This document shows, piece after piece, positions 23,001-37,586 of a stretch of 64,000 nt of DNA. The position numbers and the translations under genes are program-made. The stretch spans positions 42,419,180 through 42,483,179 of the forward strand of contig CM034240.1 in assembly GCA_019916065.1 (NCBI GenBank), read 5' to 3'. How positions within the stretch are numbered: position 1 is the first letter of the stretch; every line of letters begins with the position of its first letter. Under the pieces are notes generated by a model. That model did not search any database, was not told where the DNA came from, and worked only from the letters and a program-made list of their open reading frames with translations. The stretch comes from Vitellaria paradoxa. Its lineage: Eukaryota > Streptophyta > Magnoliopsida > Ericales > Sapotaceae.

Positions 23001-25982
23001 ATTTTAGGGTATATCATCGTTTCCTATTTTAGTCATTAGGATTTAGGTTATTTTCTTATTTATAAGGGTATGATTATATTTAAATGAATAAAATTATTAC
23101 TTTGGGAATTAATTATCTATTTTCTGGTGGATTCAAGATTCCATGTCTAGGGTTTACATTCGACTCGATGAGAACTAATAATCTTTGATCTAGTTTAAAC
23201 CATTTCAAATCGCCTTTAGCTTTTCGTTTTGCATCAAGTAGTATTAGAGCTTTTAGGTGATCTAACATGGCCAATGATGGTAAATGATGATCACAACACT
23301 GCTTGGGCTGGTGATTAAGCCCTACATCCAAAAGTCAAATAGTTTGTCCGTGATGAAGTTGGGCAACTTTGAGATTAAATGACACATTTCAGAGAATAAG
23401 TCAAAACGATGCTTGTTGGGTTAGGGTTACCTAACTAGGATCCAACAATTGAGGGTGGCTATGGCGTGTGAGGTCATGGACACAGTGGCTGCGGGCAGTG
23501 AGGTGGTGGGTGTAAACTAATCAGCCCCCATTGACATATAGTTCACATTGATAGTTCCGATCATGAAGAGGCGAGCGAATACCTATAAAAGGCAAGATTC
23601 CTAACTTCTATGGGAATTTTGAGATTGAAACATTCCTTAATTGGTTGTACGAAGTGGAGAAATTCTTCGATGTTATGGGATTGTCAAAAGAGTGGCAAGT
23701 GCGATTGGTGGGTTAGTGATCAAAATTATTGCTTTGAGAATGAATTCTCTATTTTCTGGTGGATTCAAGATTTTCCTATTTAGGATTTGTGATTAGGAGC
23801 ACTTGGTCTAGCTTGAACCATATCAATCCCACTACAATTTTCAGTTTTGAATCAAGTGGGGAAGAATTATTTGAGCAAGACTTTGCATGAAATTCAAATT
23901 CCTATTATCCAATAATCTGTGAGATTGGGACTTTTGAATAACTTTTTTCCAAGGAGCTTTTCAGCCATCAAACTCTTCAAATACTTTTTGAGGGTGAGAG
24001 AAGTATAGTAAGTAAGATATCCCTGTAATTGGCCCATTCTTTATTTAAAAGATGCATAAGGCAAGATTCCTAATGGGAATTTTGACATTGAATCATTCCT
24101 TAATTGGTTGTACAAAGTGGAGAAATTCTTCGATGTTATGGGATTGTCAAAAGAGTGGCAAGTGCGATTGGTGGGTTAGTGATCATCTTTAAATGAATAA
24201 ATTATTGCTTTGAGAATTAATTCTCTATTTTCTGGTGGATTCAAGATTTTCCTATTTAGGGTTGTGATTAGCAGCAATTGGTCTAGCTTGAACCGTATCA
24301 ACCCCGCTTCAATTTTCAGTTTTGAATCAAGTGGGGAAGAATTATTTGAGCAAGACTTTGCATGAAATTCAAATTCCTATTATCCAATAATCTATGTGAG
24401 ATTGGGACTTTTCAATAACCTTTTTCGAAGGAGCTTTCGGCCATCAAACTCTTTAAGTACTTTTTGAGGGTGAGAAAAGTATAGTAAGTTAGATGTCCTT
24501 GTAATTGGCCCCTTCTTTATTTAAAAGATGCAAGTGGGCTTGGGTAGGGATTATGTGGCTTATATTAGTATTTAGAACTGAATCATGAAGCCTACTGATG
24601 AATATTTTTTTTTGGTTTGTTCAAATCATAATCATGCTAGATGCTACATATTCGTTATTTTGATGGTGAGGTTGTTGTGCTCTGATGACAGAAAACGGTG
24701 CAAGTCACCCATGCTTGCCAGCATACAAGCGTGCACGACAAAAGAAAAAACGTAGACATAAAGATGAAGAGACAAATGACCCCGAAGTATTTTACCCATC
24801 TTTAGGTCGCGAACGATTAAAGAGAAGAGTTAGCTGCGAGAATAGAATTGCTTCACAGGGGAAGTTGGATACTGATACATTTGAATGCTATTTAGGGTAA
24901 GCTGTGGTTCTAAAGTCTCGGGGGAAGACAGCACCTTTCTTTTTATTAATTTTTCCCATTTAAACTTCTTGTTCTTTGATAAATTATTTTTAGAGTTGTA
25001 CAGGACTATGTGGAGTAGCTTTTCAGATAAGAAGAAGGATTTGTTTACATATCTCGATTGTTTGTGGTTTTCCTTGTACACAAAAGAATCTTCCAAAGCA
25101 AAGGTGTTGAATTGGATTAAGAAGAAACATATTTTCTCCAGGAAATATGTCTTCGTTCCAATTGTTCGGTGGTTGGTATTTGTTCATAATTAATCATGTC
25201 ATGTAAGTTATGTAAGCTTCATCTTTGTCAATCCGTGGGTTTGGTGAAGTGGGATTACTTTTGCCTAGGTGTCACTGGAGCCTCTTAATCTTCTGTCACT
25301 TTGGTGGAAGCCTGCAGTCAAAAAGCACAACTCCTTGCATGTTGTTGCTGGACTCACTGCGAATGGCAAATCCAGAGCGGCTTGAACCTGATATAAGGAA
25401 GTATGTCTTAAGGCCTGCCATCTTGTAGCATTGCAGTTGTCAAAAAGTTAAAACATGTTCTTTCTTTTTACATAGATGCATTTTATTAATTATCTTTCTG
25501 GTTTTTTCCTCTTTTTTTTTTTTTTTTTTCCTTCCTCAGGTTTGTGTTGGACATATACAAAGCAGAGGAGAGGCCAGAGACGAAAGAGCAGATTTGTCGA
25601 ATTCCTTTGAAGATTCCTAAGGTAACAATCCTCTCTCTCTCTATCTCTCTCTCTCTCACTCTCTCTTTCTCACATAGGTGTCTAAACAAACTTTCAGGTG
25701 CCACAGCAGAGAAATGGCGCAGAGTGTGGGAATTTTGTTCTTTACTATATAAACCTATTCATAGAGAGTGCTCCTGAAAATTTTAGCATATTTGAAGGCT
25801 ACCCCTACTTCGTAAGTTATTCTATTCCGTAACCGTGGTGCCATTATTTCTCTAAGTTCTCTATGAATAATGAGTTTTGTCTTTTTTCCGCCCTCATTGT
25901 TGCATCACAGATGAAAGAGGACTGGTTCAGTCCCGAAGCTTTGGAGTGCTTCTGCAAAAGGCTCGAATCATTTTGCCAGTGA
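20079..25982 (+). CDS. Ulp1-like SUMO protease (C48 cysteine peptidase), 8 exons
   Basis: Predicted coding exons are 20079-20163, 21960-22169, 24692-24896, 25004-25171, 25269-25400, 25540-25621, 25698-25811 and 25911-25982. Their sum is 1,068 nt, in frame throughout, giving 355 aa. The C-terminal half is a Ulp1/C48 domain with all four active-site residues visible: His225 (HWSLLI), Asp251 (LLLDSL), Gln298 (VPQQRNG) and Cys304 (AECGNF). The family cleaves SUMO from conjugates or precursors. The N-terminal half is basic and poorly conserved, with a KR-rich stretch in exon 3 that could act as a nuclear signal (inference). It looks closest to the small plant class typified by Arabidopsis At3g48480 (from memory). 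The start ATG is the first in a GC-rich leader, and only this frame splices on. Two donors are weak: 22170 (G/GTATCA) and 25172 (TG/GTTGGT); both were chosen by reading frame. The ~2.5-kb intron 2 hosts retroelement debris. Confidence 0.85.
22415..22595 (+). mobile_element. Degenerate Au-SINE-like relic in intron 2
   Basis: The order GGGGTCACAAGTTTAGA...AAGCAACCTC...GACCCTCCCTAGACTCTGCA...GCAAGAGCC resembles the 3' half of the plant Au SINE family (GGTTCRA box B, then CCTCT, then GACCCT..CCGGACCC..GCGGGAGC). It is heavily mutated and lacks a clear target duplication. Confidence 0.45.
23081..24532 (+). mobile_element. Decayed Ty3/gypsy fragments, partly duplicated, in intron 2
   Basis: A block reading TTCTCTATTTTCTGGTGGATTCAAGAT occurs at about 23110, 23745 and 24220 (quoted in part). 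After the first copy comes TCAAGTAGTATTAGAGC (23235-23251), a degenerate tRNA-Met primer-binding site. In the frame starting near 23596, K-I-P-N-F-Y-G-N-F then F-L-N-W-L-Y-E-V-E-K-F-F-D is visible, a typical Ty3/gypsy Gag start, ending at a stop near 23716. The segment 23591-24059 is repeated in tandem as 24060-24532 (about 469 bp) with few changes. It looks like LTR-end, gag fragment, LTR-end, then a duplication of that unit. It lies entirely inside the protease intron and in the same orientation. Confidence 0.65.
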
Positions 25983-27039
25983 ATTTTTGGGCTTGGGTTG
26001 ATGCTCATTTGCTTTGCATACTGTTAGTATACAGAGAATCAATTGGGGTTTTGAGTGGATACAAATGGATGACATGAGCATTTTGTTTTATAGGCTAGAA
26101 GTTGGTAGCCGAATGTGAAAATGTTGGCTGCTATTTAGAGTCAAGTAAATGGTGTAGTCTTTTATTAAAAGACCTAATGGCAAGATGCTTCATTTTTCTC
26201 GTGACTAGGAGCTCAAAATTTCGGGGATGAAAGTAATGTTATTCAATCCTGTCCTTTTTTTTTTATTTTTGGTAATTGTACTAATGTTTTTATTATAATT
26301 ATTTCTGCCTTGGGGTAAGTAAATGTTGTAGTTTAATTAGCTTTTGCAGACCTCTAAGTTTCAGGGGTAGTGATTCGTGTTGGCGGGTTGTCTCCGGTTA
26401 ATAATCGTGTCTGTTCATAATTATGTTTAAATATTTTAAAATTTAACGAATATATTAAATAATTAGTTTCTTTTAACATCGGGCCAAATTATATTAATTT
26501 TGAATTAACTTATTTATGTCATGTGGTGTTTGTATTTTTTTTATCTGTAATTTTGTTTTTGTGAGCTATTTGCTTGAGGTTCATTAGGGGTTTAGTTTGA
26601 GCTTGATACTCTTAATAAATAAATCGGAGTTTTGAGTCTTTTTTTCCAACTCAATTGTTTAATTGAACGAATTGAAATTGAGTTTACGAAAGTTTGAATC
26701 GTTAATCTGATATATAATTTATGACTATTTATATTAACATAAAACTTTGAGTCATTGGTCCGAGATTTTAATTATATAATTTATGATTACAGTTTCATTC
26801 GGAGCATTTTTTTTAATCTTTATAAATCTCTTTAAAATTTAAATTTTTTACTCACTGCACAAATTACAAGATTACAATTTTTGTAAATTTAAACAATTCT
26901 AAACATTTCCTATACGTATTAATGCAAGCAAGATTTATTTAAGAATTTTAATTTGTAATACTTGATATTTAATTTTGGTCATTTATGTATTATTTTGAGA
27001 CAATAAAATATTTAAAATGAGATTAGATTGATTTATTTT
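25983..27039. other. 3' UTR of the Ulp1-like gene, then AT-rich intergenic DNA
   Basis: The first few hundred bases after the stop codon are probably 3' UTR; no polyadenylation site can be fixed. The remainder is AT-rich without gene signal. The phrase GTGTTGGCGGGTTGTCTCCGG near 26378 looks like a dispersed repeat fragment. Confidence 0.4.
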
Positions 27040-29016
27040 ATTTTTTTTGGGTCGAGTGTGACTTAAATTGATATTAGGTTGGACGTTTAAAGGCTTAACT
27101 TTTTTCTTCCTTTTCTTTTCTTTCTTTCCTTCCTATCTTTTTTCTTTCCTTTTTTTTTTCTTGGCTCAATTGGCTTCCCGAGAGCGAGAGAGAGGGGAGA
27201 GAGAGTAGAGAGAGAAAGCAAGTTCCGAGAATGAAGGCCCAGCGGATTGGGATAATATTCGATGCCGTAAATATCGTGGTGGTGTCCGTTTCGCGTGATT
27301 TTATTTTAGGAGGGAGAAATCGACGTCAAAAATTTGGAAATCAAAACCAAAATCTTCTCATTTTTTTCTTTTCTTTTCTTTTAAAATTCAAGGTAGGTGG
27401 GATTTATATTTGTGTTTTCGTGTTGTTAGGATCATTTTGATATATTATATTCTTGATTTGATTAAATATTATGGAATTTCTGAAACATAAGTATAGGTAT
27501 ATATGAATGTGTATACATATGCATATATATATAAAGATTTTATAAATATTTGAATTATTTTTCAATTAAATGTTATAAAAAAAGTGATTTAAGTGATCAA
27601 TTATCTATATATGATTTATTGTTGAGATTGAGGCTTAGATGAGTGATTTGTGGTGTTTTGGAATGAGTTTTATTGAAAACGAACCCAGAAATTGGGTTTT
27701 GGGTGCTAGTGTCTCCGGACGGCACTTGACAGTAAGGTTGAACGTTGGCATTCGGACGGCAATTCCAGTGTCTGGATAGCGTTGGGCAAAATGTTCTAAA
27801 ATAAAAAAATTTGATCTTTAAATTTAAATGCTTGTTTTGTGCCCAAACCCATTAACTGTTGATTTTTAAAGATTAAATAGATCCCAAATCATTATTAAGC
27901 TTAATGAGAATGTATTGATATATTGAGATGATATTTATTTACATAATTGAGCATATTATATGCATGGGGTTGGAGTTTCATCATTCGGCTGATATTATAA
28001 TTATTAATTGATCGAGAGTGCAATGTTGATATTGTTTACATGCCAAGACACAAGTTATGTATATGGATGGGATCTTTGATTTTGAAGAAAAATTATAAAC
28101 TGAGATTTTGAAAATACCGGATAATCTCCAATCAATATATATGACTAGAATTTAATTATTTGGAGTTGAGACGTTAATTATGATATGTGACTATGAGATT
28201 TCTCCGAATTGCAGCGAGACTTTGTTTGAGCTAAGCAGATACCTGATTAGGGGTGTAACATAGTTTTCTACTACAAGGGTCATGGAGTGTAACACAGTTC
28301 CTCTAAGTTTTACACTAGTGTGGGGTGTAACACAGTTTCTCACTCGTTATATATATATTGAGATACATGTTAGCTGTAAAGCGTAAACGGTACGATTGAT
28401 GATCCTCCGTGCTTTACTAAGCATCACAAGTCCTAAGACAAAGTTAGGGGTAGATAGAGATTAAAGAATGCATGAATCATTGCATTTGGATCACATATGC
28501 ATTATCATATTACATTTTACTAGATATTATTATAAGTTATATTATATGTTTGATTATTGTTCACTTGTATATACTTGTACAGTCTTACCTACTGGGCTGT
28601 AGTACTCACTCTATCCTTATTTTAGATGATCCCACGAGACCATGGAGTAGTCATCCAGAGCTTAGTTAAAACGGATGGATTAACTTATCATGTACTGTTA
28701 TTTTATTGTTGGACTAGTGTATTTCTATTTGTGCGACCTAGGATGCAAGTCCCAGACGTAGTTATATGTTGAGATTATATTATGATTATATTGTTATGAC
28801 AGTGTAAGCCTTAAATTTTGTCACTGGGATTTGAGGTTAGATTTTATTATTATAATGTTGTTTCTATTATTTTATATAGGAACGAGGGATAATATTAGAT
28901 ACTCTAATTGTTATTATTAAATTATGATTTGACTTTGAAACATGTTTTATTTATTTTAATTAGTTCCCATATTTTCATGTTGTTCGTCTCAGACAATTAA
29001 GTTAGGAGCGTGACAT
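27040..29016 (+). mobile_element. Decayed LTR-like repeat, copy 2
   Basis: This is colinear with 6480-8838: GAGAG block (about 27180), TTAGGATCATTTTGATATATTA (about 27426, partly quoted), TGATATTGTTTACATGCCAAG (about 28024), GCTAAGCAGATACCTGATTAG (about 28230), CAAAGTTAGGGGTAGATAGA (about 28440), TTATTTTAGATGATCCCACGAGACC (about 28618), AGATACTCTAATTGT (about 28896) and end GGAGCGTGACA (29016). No coding domain is present. The reading frames at 27231 and 28472 are products of this repeat. Probable LTR or LTR-derived segment; left boundary not fixed. Confidence 0.5.
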
Positions 29017-30075
29017 AATTTGTGAACTCATCAATTATCTAAGCATTTTAAAAACTTAAAATTGTCTTATTATAGAAATATTAGATATTTATTTATAATA
29101 GGTATTATTTTTTGATATAAAACAAATTGATAATATGAGATAAATTATTTAATATTTTATATAAATAGACTTTAAGTAGCCAAGCTTCAACTTTAATTTT
29201 TTTTAATTAATCCAATTCGGTCTCAAATTATTTAGATCCTACTAAGTTTAAGTTTAATCCTAACAAAGTTCAACTTTTAATTGAATGAATGCGAAAAAAG
29301 TCTACATAATTAATTTTAATTATTTTTAAAAAAATCAAAAAATGAAATAGTCATAAACTCCCAAAGAAGGGGAACTTTCCAAACCATGAGATTTGTTTTA
29401 TTTTTTTAAATTTGAAATTGAATTTGTAAGCTCGAGTTTAATGGCATGATTAGAAATATTAAAAAAATATATTTACATATTATTTGTTATAATTTTTTTT
29501 AGAATATTCATTTTAACACCAAACTACTTATTTTTTGATTTAAAAATACAATTTAATTTTTGAGAAAATAAATAACTTTAAATTTAGGGCCGATAGCCAG
29601 AAATATATTTTTTTAATCCAGCCATAACAAAAAATTATAAAATTTAATAAAATTATGATTTTATAATTCATGCAGTGAGTTAAAAAATAATTAATTTTTT
29701 AAAAATTTTTAGTATTTTTCAACGAATATTAGAGTTCTAAACGGAGTCTTAGTTAACTTAATTAGTAGATCTAAGTACAGGACTAAGCATTGTAATGGTT
29801 ATGGAATTTGCAATTTTAGAGGTTGAATTGCTCTCTAAACACCACTGATCTTCTGCACCATCTCCTTCCTCTTTCTTTCTTTCTCTTCTTCGTTCTTGCA
29901 TTTTCTGGTCAATCAATTAGTCACGATTGGGAAATTTAAGTCCAGAGGAGCAAAGGCTGTCTGCCCGCCCACTAGCTAGCTAGAGTTGGGAATATCAACC
30001 AATAACAACGGTGTTGAAACGAGCGAATCATTATAACTAAAAATCATGCGGAACACCGGATAATCCCCGATTCTC
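29017..30075. other. AT-rich intergenic DNA and upstream region of EF1B-beta
   Basis: No gene was seen. From about 29930 the base composition rises toward GC and includes CTAGCTAGCTAG (about 29971), as the sequence enters the EF1B-beta promoter. Confidence 0.45.
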
Positions 30076-30164
30076 CATATAAAGAATCCCGCACTTTCTC
30101 TCTCTACTTGGAAACCCTATAGCTCGACCCCGCGTAAGTGCAGAAAAACAGAGCTCAATCGCCG
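30076..30164 (+). promoter_or_regulatory. EF1B-beta core promoter and leader exon
   Basis: CATATAAAG (30076-30084) is a good TATA box. About 25-35 bp downstream lies CTTTCTCTCTCTAC, a pyrimidine-rich start region, and then AAACCCTA (30112-30119), the telo-box found in many plant genes for translation components. The leader exon ends GCCG/GTAAGC at 30164 and is followed by an 813-bp leader intron (30165-30977). Confidence 0.65.
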
Positions 30165-31002
30165 GTAAGCACCTCCTGTGCTGATGTCTCAAATACTGTA
30201 AATCTCGAAAGTAGTCACCGGCAAGATAACACGTATATGTATATATAAAATTAATTGATGGCTTGCCGTTTTTGATTTGCTAATATGTAAGTACATGTAT
30301 GCGTGTGTGCGCATTTGAGAGCTAGAAGGACCATTTGGACGTAGATTTTAGCGTTTGGCGCTGCAAATCTGTGAACGTTGTTTGGTCCAGGCACGGGTAG
30401 AGTGACTGTCAGTATCTTTGAAGCTGAACAAGCAATCCGAGTCTCTAATAGAAAATCGCTTGCACAAAAATTGATCTCTAGCAAAAGATTGGATTTTTAT
30501 TTTGGAAGTTGTGTCAGTGTATTGATGTTGGATGAATGTCATTCATGAGTATGGGGTTTTGGTTTTGTGTGCTTTTTATTGGATTGCTGAATAAATTTCC
30601 AATTTTTGGTGGATTCCATTTAGGCTGGTCATGACATATGTTCTGTACTATTTGAGTTTTACAGTTTTAACTTTTTCAGGATTGATGTGTCTAGATGGAT
30701 GGATAGGTGTTACCAAAACTCAGAACAGATCTGTGAATTGGCTTGCATATAATTGGTCATAATTGAAGCAAGCATGAAGTTTGGTGTGCCTGAGAGCGGC
30801 ATTTTTATGGTTCTGTTGTTTGTTTTGCTAGATTAACACTGATTAGCTGGTTTTAACATTTCTTCAATGTGAGAAGTTGTTAATTGTAGTTCAAATCGGT
30901 TTATTATGCCATAAAGTAAAATTACACTATGATTGCCTATGGGTGGAAACTACAGCTACTTTATTGTTTGTTTGCAGAAAGAACCCATATCATTATCTAG
31001 CA

Positions 31003-32976
31003 ATGGCTGTCACATTCTTCAATGTCAACTCGGAATCTGGCCTCAAGAAGCTTGACGAATACCTCCTAACACGTAGTTACATTACTGGGTGGGTTTTATT
31101 CATTTGTTATGGTGACAATTCTCTGTCATGAACAGTAACGATATATTTATATGTGTGTGTGTGTGTGTGTATTTTGGTTTGTTATACATAGTATATATAT
31201 TTGCTGCTGGCATGAACCTTGGAGAATTTGTTGAACCTCTCAGGTACCAAGCCTCAAAGGATGATATCGTTGTGCATGCAGCCCTTTCAAAACCTCCACC
31301 ATCTGAATATTTCAATGTGTCTCGGTGGTACAATCACATTGAAGCTCTCCTCAGGATTTCGTAAGTTCTTAGTGATAATTTGGTGGTGGTTGTCATTTTG
31401 AGTACATTTGAAATTTCAATTGTTTGGATGCATCCATTTTCAAGTGAATTATATATGTATTTATATTAATTTGATCGACGTCTTCTGTGGTTCTAATCTT
31501 TCAATAATTGATTCCTGTTTTTTCAGTGGTGTTTCTGGGGAAGGTTGTGGTGTTATGATAGAAGGATCTGCCTCGGTAGTTGAGGAGGCTGTGGCAACTC
31601 CAGCTGCTACTGACACAAAGGCAAGTTTACACACAATTTGCTGTGAAAAATTATATGTATAGCTTCCTGTTTTAATTGCCTTGAAGTGAACTAAATACCT
31701 ATTACAGGCCAAGCTGGCAGTAAGAAAGGTAAAGTACAAGAGTTGTTGAAATTAGCATATTGGAAGATTGCATGGCACAGTTTTCCTCAATATCTTGGTT
31801 GCAAAATCTTCATTTTGGTCAATTTTTGATCAGCTGGATGTCACAATATCAGGAAGCTAGGACTAGCTAAAAGTTTCTGAAACAACATTTTTTGTTTTTT
31901 AGTTGCCAGTTATCATGTTGATTATCAATAGAAGTTTCAATTATCATGTTTCAAGCTACATATTGACTGTTATCAAATATGTCTCCCATTCACCAATATG
32001 AGGCATTTGTTTCAGGCTTCAGCTGCTGAAGATGACGACGATGATGATGTGGATCTTTTTGGTGAGGAGACTGAAGAGGAAAAGAAGGCTGCTGAAGAGC
32101 GCGCAGCTGCTGTGAAGGCATCTGGGAAGAAGAAAGAATGTTAGTTTTTCGCTCCTATATTTTATGCACGGGAGAGTTTGGGTTTTTATTATGTTGATTT
32201 CAGGCGGTAGAAGTGGAATAATTTGCTTAAATATTAATAACCTGTATGTGATAATATTGATGGCGGCATTCTATTTTGGATTGAGAATTGAGTTGGTGTT
32301 GTAGAGTGTGAATCCTTGTTCCTCTTGACTGGAGGGCTCTGAATGGGAATCCCTGGCATGGCTATTTGTCCATTTGCTTATCAGATATCGCCATTCATAA
32401 GTTTGTGACCATTGTGAGGCCTGCCAGTCAATTCAAGTTGTATTTTCTTCTATTGCCCTTTGTACCTATTTTACACTACCCTTCATGTTTTTTAATTATT
32501 AAATTTGATTTTCTTGTGTTTTTATTCACAGCTGGAAAGTCATCAGTTCTGTTGGATGTGAAGCCATGGGATGATGAAACTGACATGCAAAAGCTTGAGG
32601 AGGCTGTTAGAAGCGTGCGGATGGAAGGATTGCTTTGGGGAGCTTGTGTGATTCTCTTCCTTTTGCTGAAATTACTTGTTAGAATTAATGGAACATTAGA
32701 TGCTTAACTGTTTTGATCCAATATCAATTCTTTCAATGTTGGACGTCTGTATTAAATGGCTGATGAGCTTGTGGTGTTGCAGCCAAACTTGTGCCTGTTG
32801 GATATGGTATTAAGAAATTGCAGATAATGCTTACAATTGTGGATGACTTGGTTTCTGTTGACGCACTCGTTGAGGATCATCTCACAGCTGAACCAGTGAA
32901 TGAGTATGTCCAGAGTTGCGATATTGTTGCCTTCAACAAAATATGTAAGTTAAACTGTAATTGCACTTTCCTCTAG
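31003..32976 (+). CDS. EF1B-beta: Elongation factor 1B-beta (EF-1-beta), guanine exchange subunit
   Basis: Coding exons are 31003-31088, 31244-31360, 31527-31620, 32016-32139, 32532-32645 and 32783-32976, giving 242 aa in frame. The protein reloads eEF1A with GTP during cytosolic translation elongation. It begins [20 protein letters not shown], with the GST-C-like N-terminal domain (about residues 1-75, LLTRSYITG and ALSKPP motifs). An acidic hinge with [14 protein letters not shown] follows at about residues 100-125, then the C-terminal exchange domain (about 140-242) with [17 protein letters not shown] and [11 protein letters not shown]. Intron 3 of the coding region starts with GC (AAG/GCAAGT), a rare but known GC-AG type. 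The usual plant C-terminus KICKF is here KICKL plus seven further residues. A large leader intron precedes the start codon, as in other highly expressed plant translation genes. Confidence 0.92.
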
Positions 32977-33137
32977 TTAGTTATTTTATGCCACACTTTT
33001 CTTTTCAAGTACGAAGAAATGCATTATGTAAAATCTAACCCTTTTTTCTTTCTTTTTTTTTTGGGGGGGGGGGAGGTGGTGTGGTCGCTGGCTTGAACCA
33101 GATCACCGGTGACCTACTTTCTCCTGCTCCATGTAAA

Positions 33138-33275
33138 GGGTGTGTTTGGAATGGTAAAAAGTGGTAAAAAGTGAGATAAGGTGTGGGTTGGTAATTCGTG
33201 CAGTGAGATAAAAAATGAATAATTTTTATAAGTTTTCAAATATTTTCAGAAGTTTACAACAAACCAAACGGAACC
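33138..33275. mobile_element. MITE-like element downstream of EF1B-beta
   Basis: The left end GGGTGTGTTTGGAATGG and the right end read inward GGTTCCGTTTGGTTTGT form imperfect inverted repeats. The interior has AATTCGTGCAGTGAGATAAA and GTGAATAATTTTTA, as in the other family members. It lies in the 3' flank or UTR of EF1B-beta. Confidence 0.6.
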
Positions 33276-33294
33276 TAAGTAAATGACACGTCTA

Positions 33295-33295
33295 C

Positions 33296-33322
<27 letters not shown>
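33295..33322. repeat. (TA)n microsatellite
   Basis: About fourteen uninterrupted TA units. Confidence 0.9.
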
Positions 33323-33326
<4 letters not shown>

Positions 33327-34886
33327 TTATTTCGATTTTTCATGTTTATTTTTTTGGCTTTATTTTTTTGGCAGAGATTTGAGAATGTATCCAGCTTCCT
33401 AGGATTTGGCGCGGAGCAATAGAGGTTTTGCTGCTAAATTGTATTATTATGCCAAGTATCTATTTTTATGTTCTATTTAGCTGTGCCATCTAGAATTTGG
33501 CATGATTTGAGTTGATGGCACCTAAGATAGTTGTAATGCTTCAACAAATTCTTCTATTTCTCCGGTTGTGTTTGCAACGATGAATGAGACTAGTTATTTG
33601 CAATGACAAACATTAAAGGCATGTTTTTTTTTTCCTTTTCTTGGAATGATATGTTTGGTTCATCTTTAATTTGAATTAAATCGGAATAATTATTCTTCCT
33701 GATTGAATTTGTACTCTCTTTGTATTCTCTTATGGCTTCCCACACCCCCCAAAAAAAAAAAATGAACAACTCCTTATGTTTTAAAAGAAGAGTTAGATGC
33801 AAACTACTAATTTGATGGTGTTGAAGCTAGTGCTGAAGCCTGGAAATTCATGCGTGAAACTTGGGGTGTATAAAACAAAGTTCGTTTTTTTCGGTACCGT
33901 AATCACAAGTTTATCGGTTTGAAAGTTTTGAAACAGTAATCAAATCAATTCAATTAAGGAAATCAAATTAAACCATAGCAAATGTTGGTTTTTCCTGAGG
34001 GAATTTGACGGCAAGAAATTTCTTGGGGAATCAGAGCTGCTTTTGTATCAATAGATTTGACACACACAAGTAACTTTTTAATTAAGATAAACATATTATA
34101 ATTACAAATATTATATTTAATAGTATCTTATTAGTTCGATTAATTGAATCTTTAAATTAAGTCAAAACCAACTGTTTAATTAATCGTGCAAGTCTTTTGT
34201 ATTGGCTAAAAGGCCATAAATATTGTCAAAAATATATATATATATTTTATTTCTTTTAATTATGTTTGATATTTTTCATGAAAATTTGAGGGCGAGAAGT
34301 GAGAAAATGTATCAAGAGGGTTGACCTTATTTTCATCCCACTACCTTTCAGTAGTCTTATACATCGAGTTTCAAGACCTTCAATTGTAACGGTAGAACAA
34401 GCTCCAATTTGAATCTTCGCAAGGCAACGTATAATTTACCATCGTCAATGTAGATTGGCGAATGAAGGCTCTTGGCACTGTGTTCTGATATGGAACAAAG
34501 AATCAAACCTCAGCAAGGTACATATTTGTCAGGAGTGATGAATCCTGGCACGTAATGAAGCAGACGAACTTCCCCCTCAATAAGAAATAAAGCAGATAAA
34601 CCGTCAAGCAACATCACATTGAAACTGCAAAACCTTCCAAAGAATATATGCACCATAACATAATTATGTGAAGCACAACTTTGTACGTCTTTCCAAAAAC
34701 ACAAAATACTCCATTAAGAAGAAACCATCAAATTCCATATCAACGTTGTAATTCTACCCACAGTAATTTAAGAATCTAACAGAGCAAAATTCAAATAACA
34801 CTTTTTTAAAAGATCGACACAAAAATGTTCCCTTGGACACAGTAAATACTCCATTCATCCAGAAAAGGAGTTTAGAATCTCTTCAT
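33323..34886. other. Convergent intergenic region between EF1B-beta and RPL17
   Basis: This holds the 3' flank of EF1B-beta and, on the minus strand just below 34886, the probable 3' UTR of RPL17. No gene was recognised; small reading frames here show no family signature. Confidence 0.45.
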
Positions 34887-37524
<2,638 letters not shown>

Positions 37525-37586
37525 GGCTGCTGCTGGCTCTCCTCCTGCCGCTGGATGTGTTTGGGATCCAACTGGAGGTAAATGAG

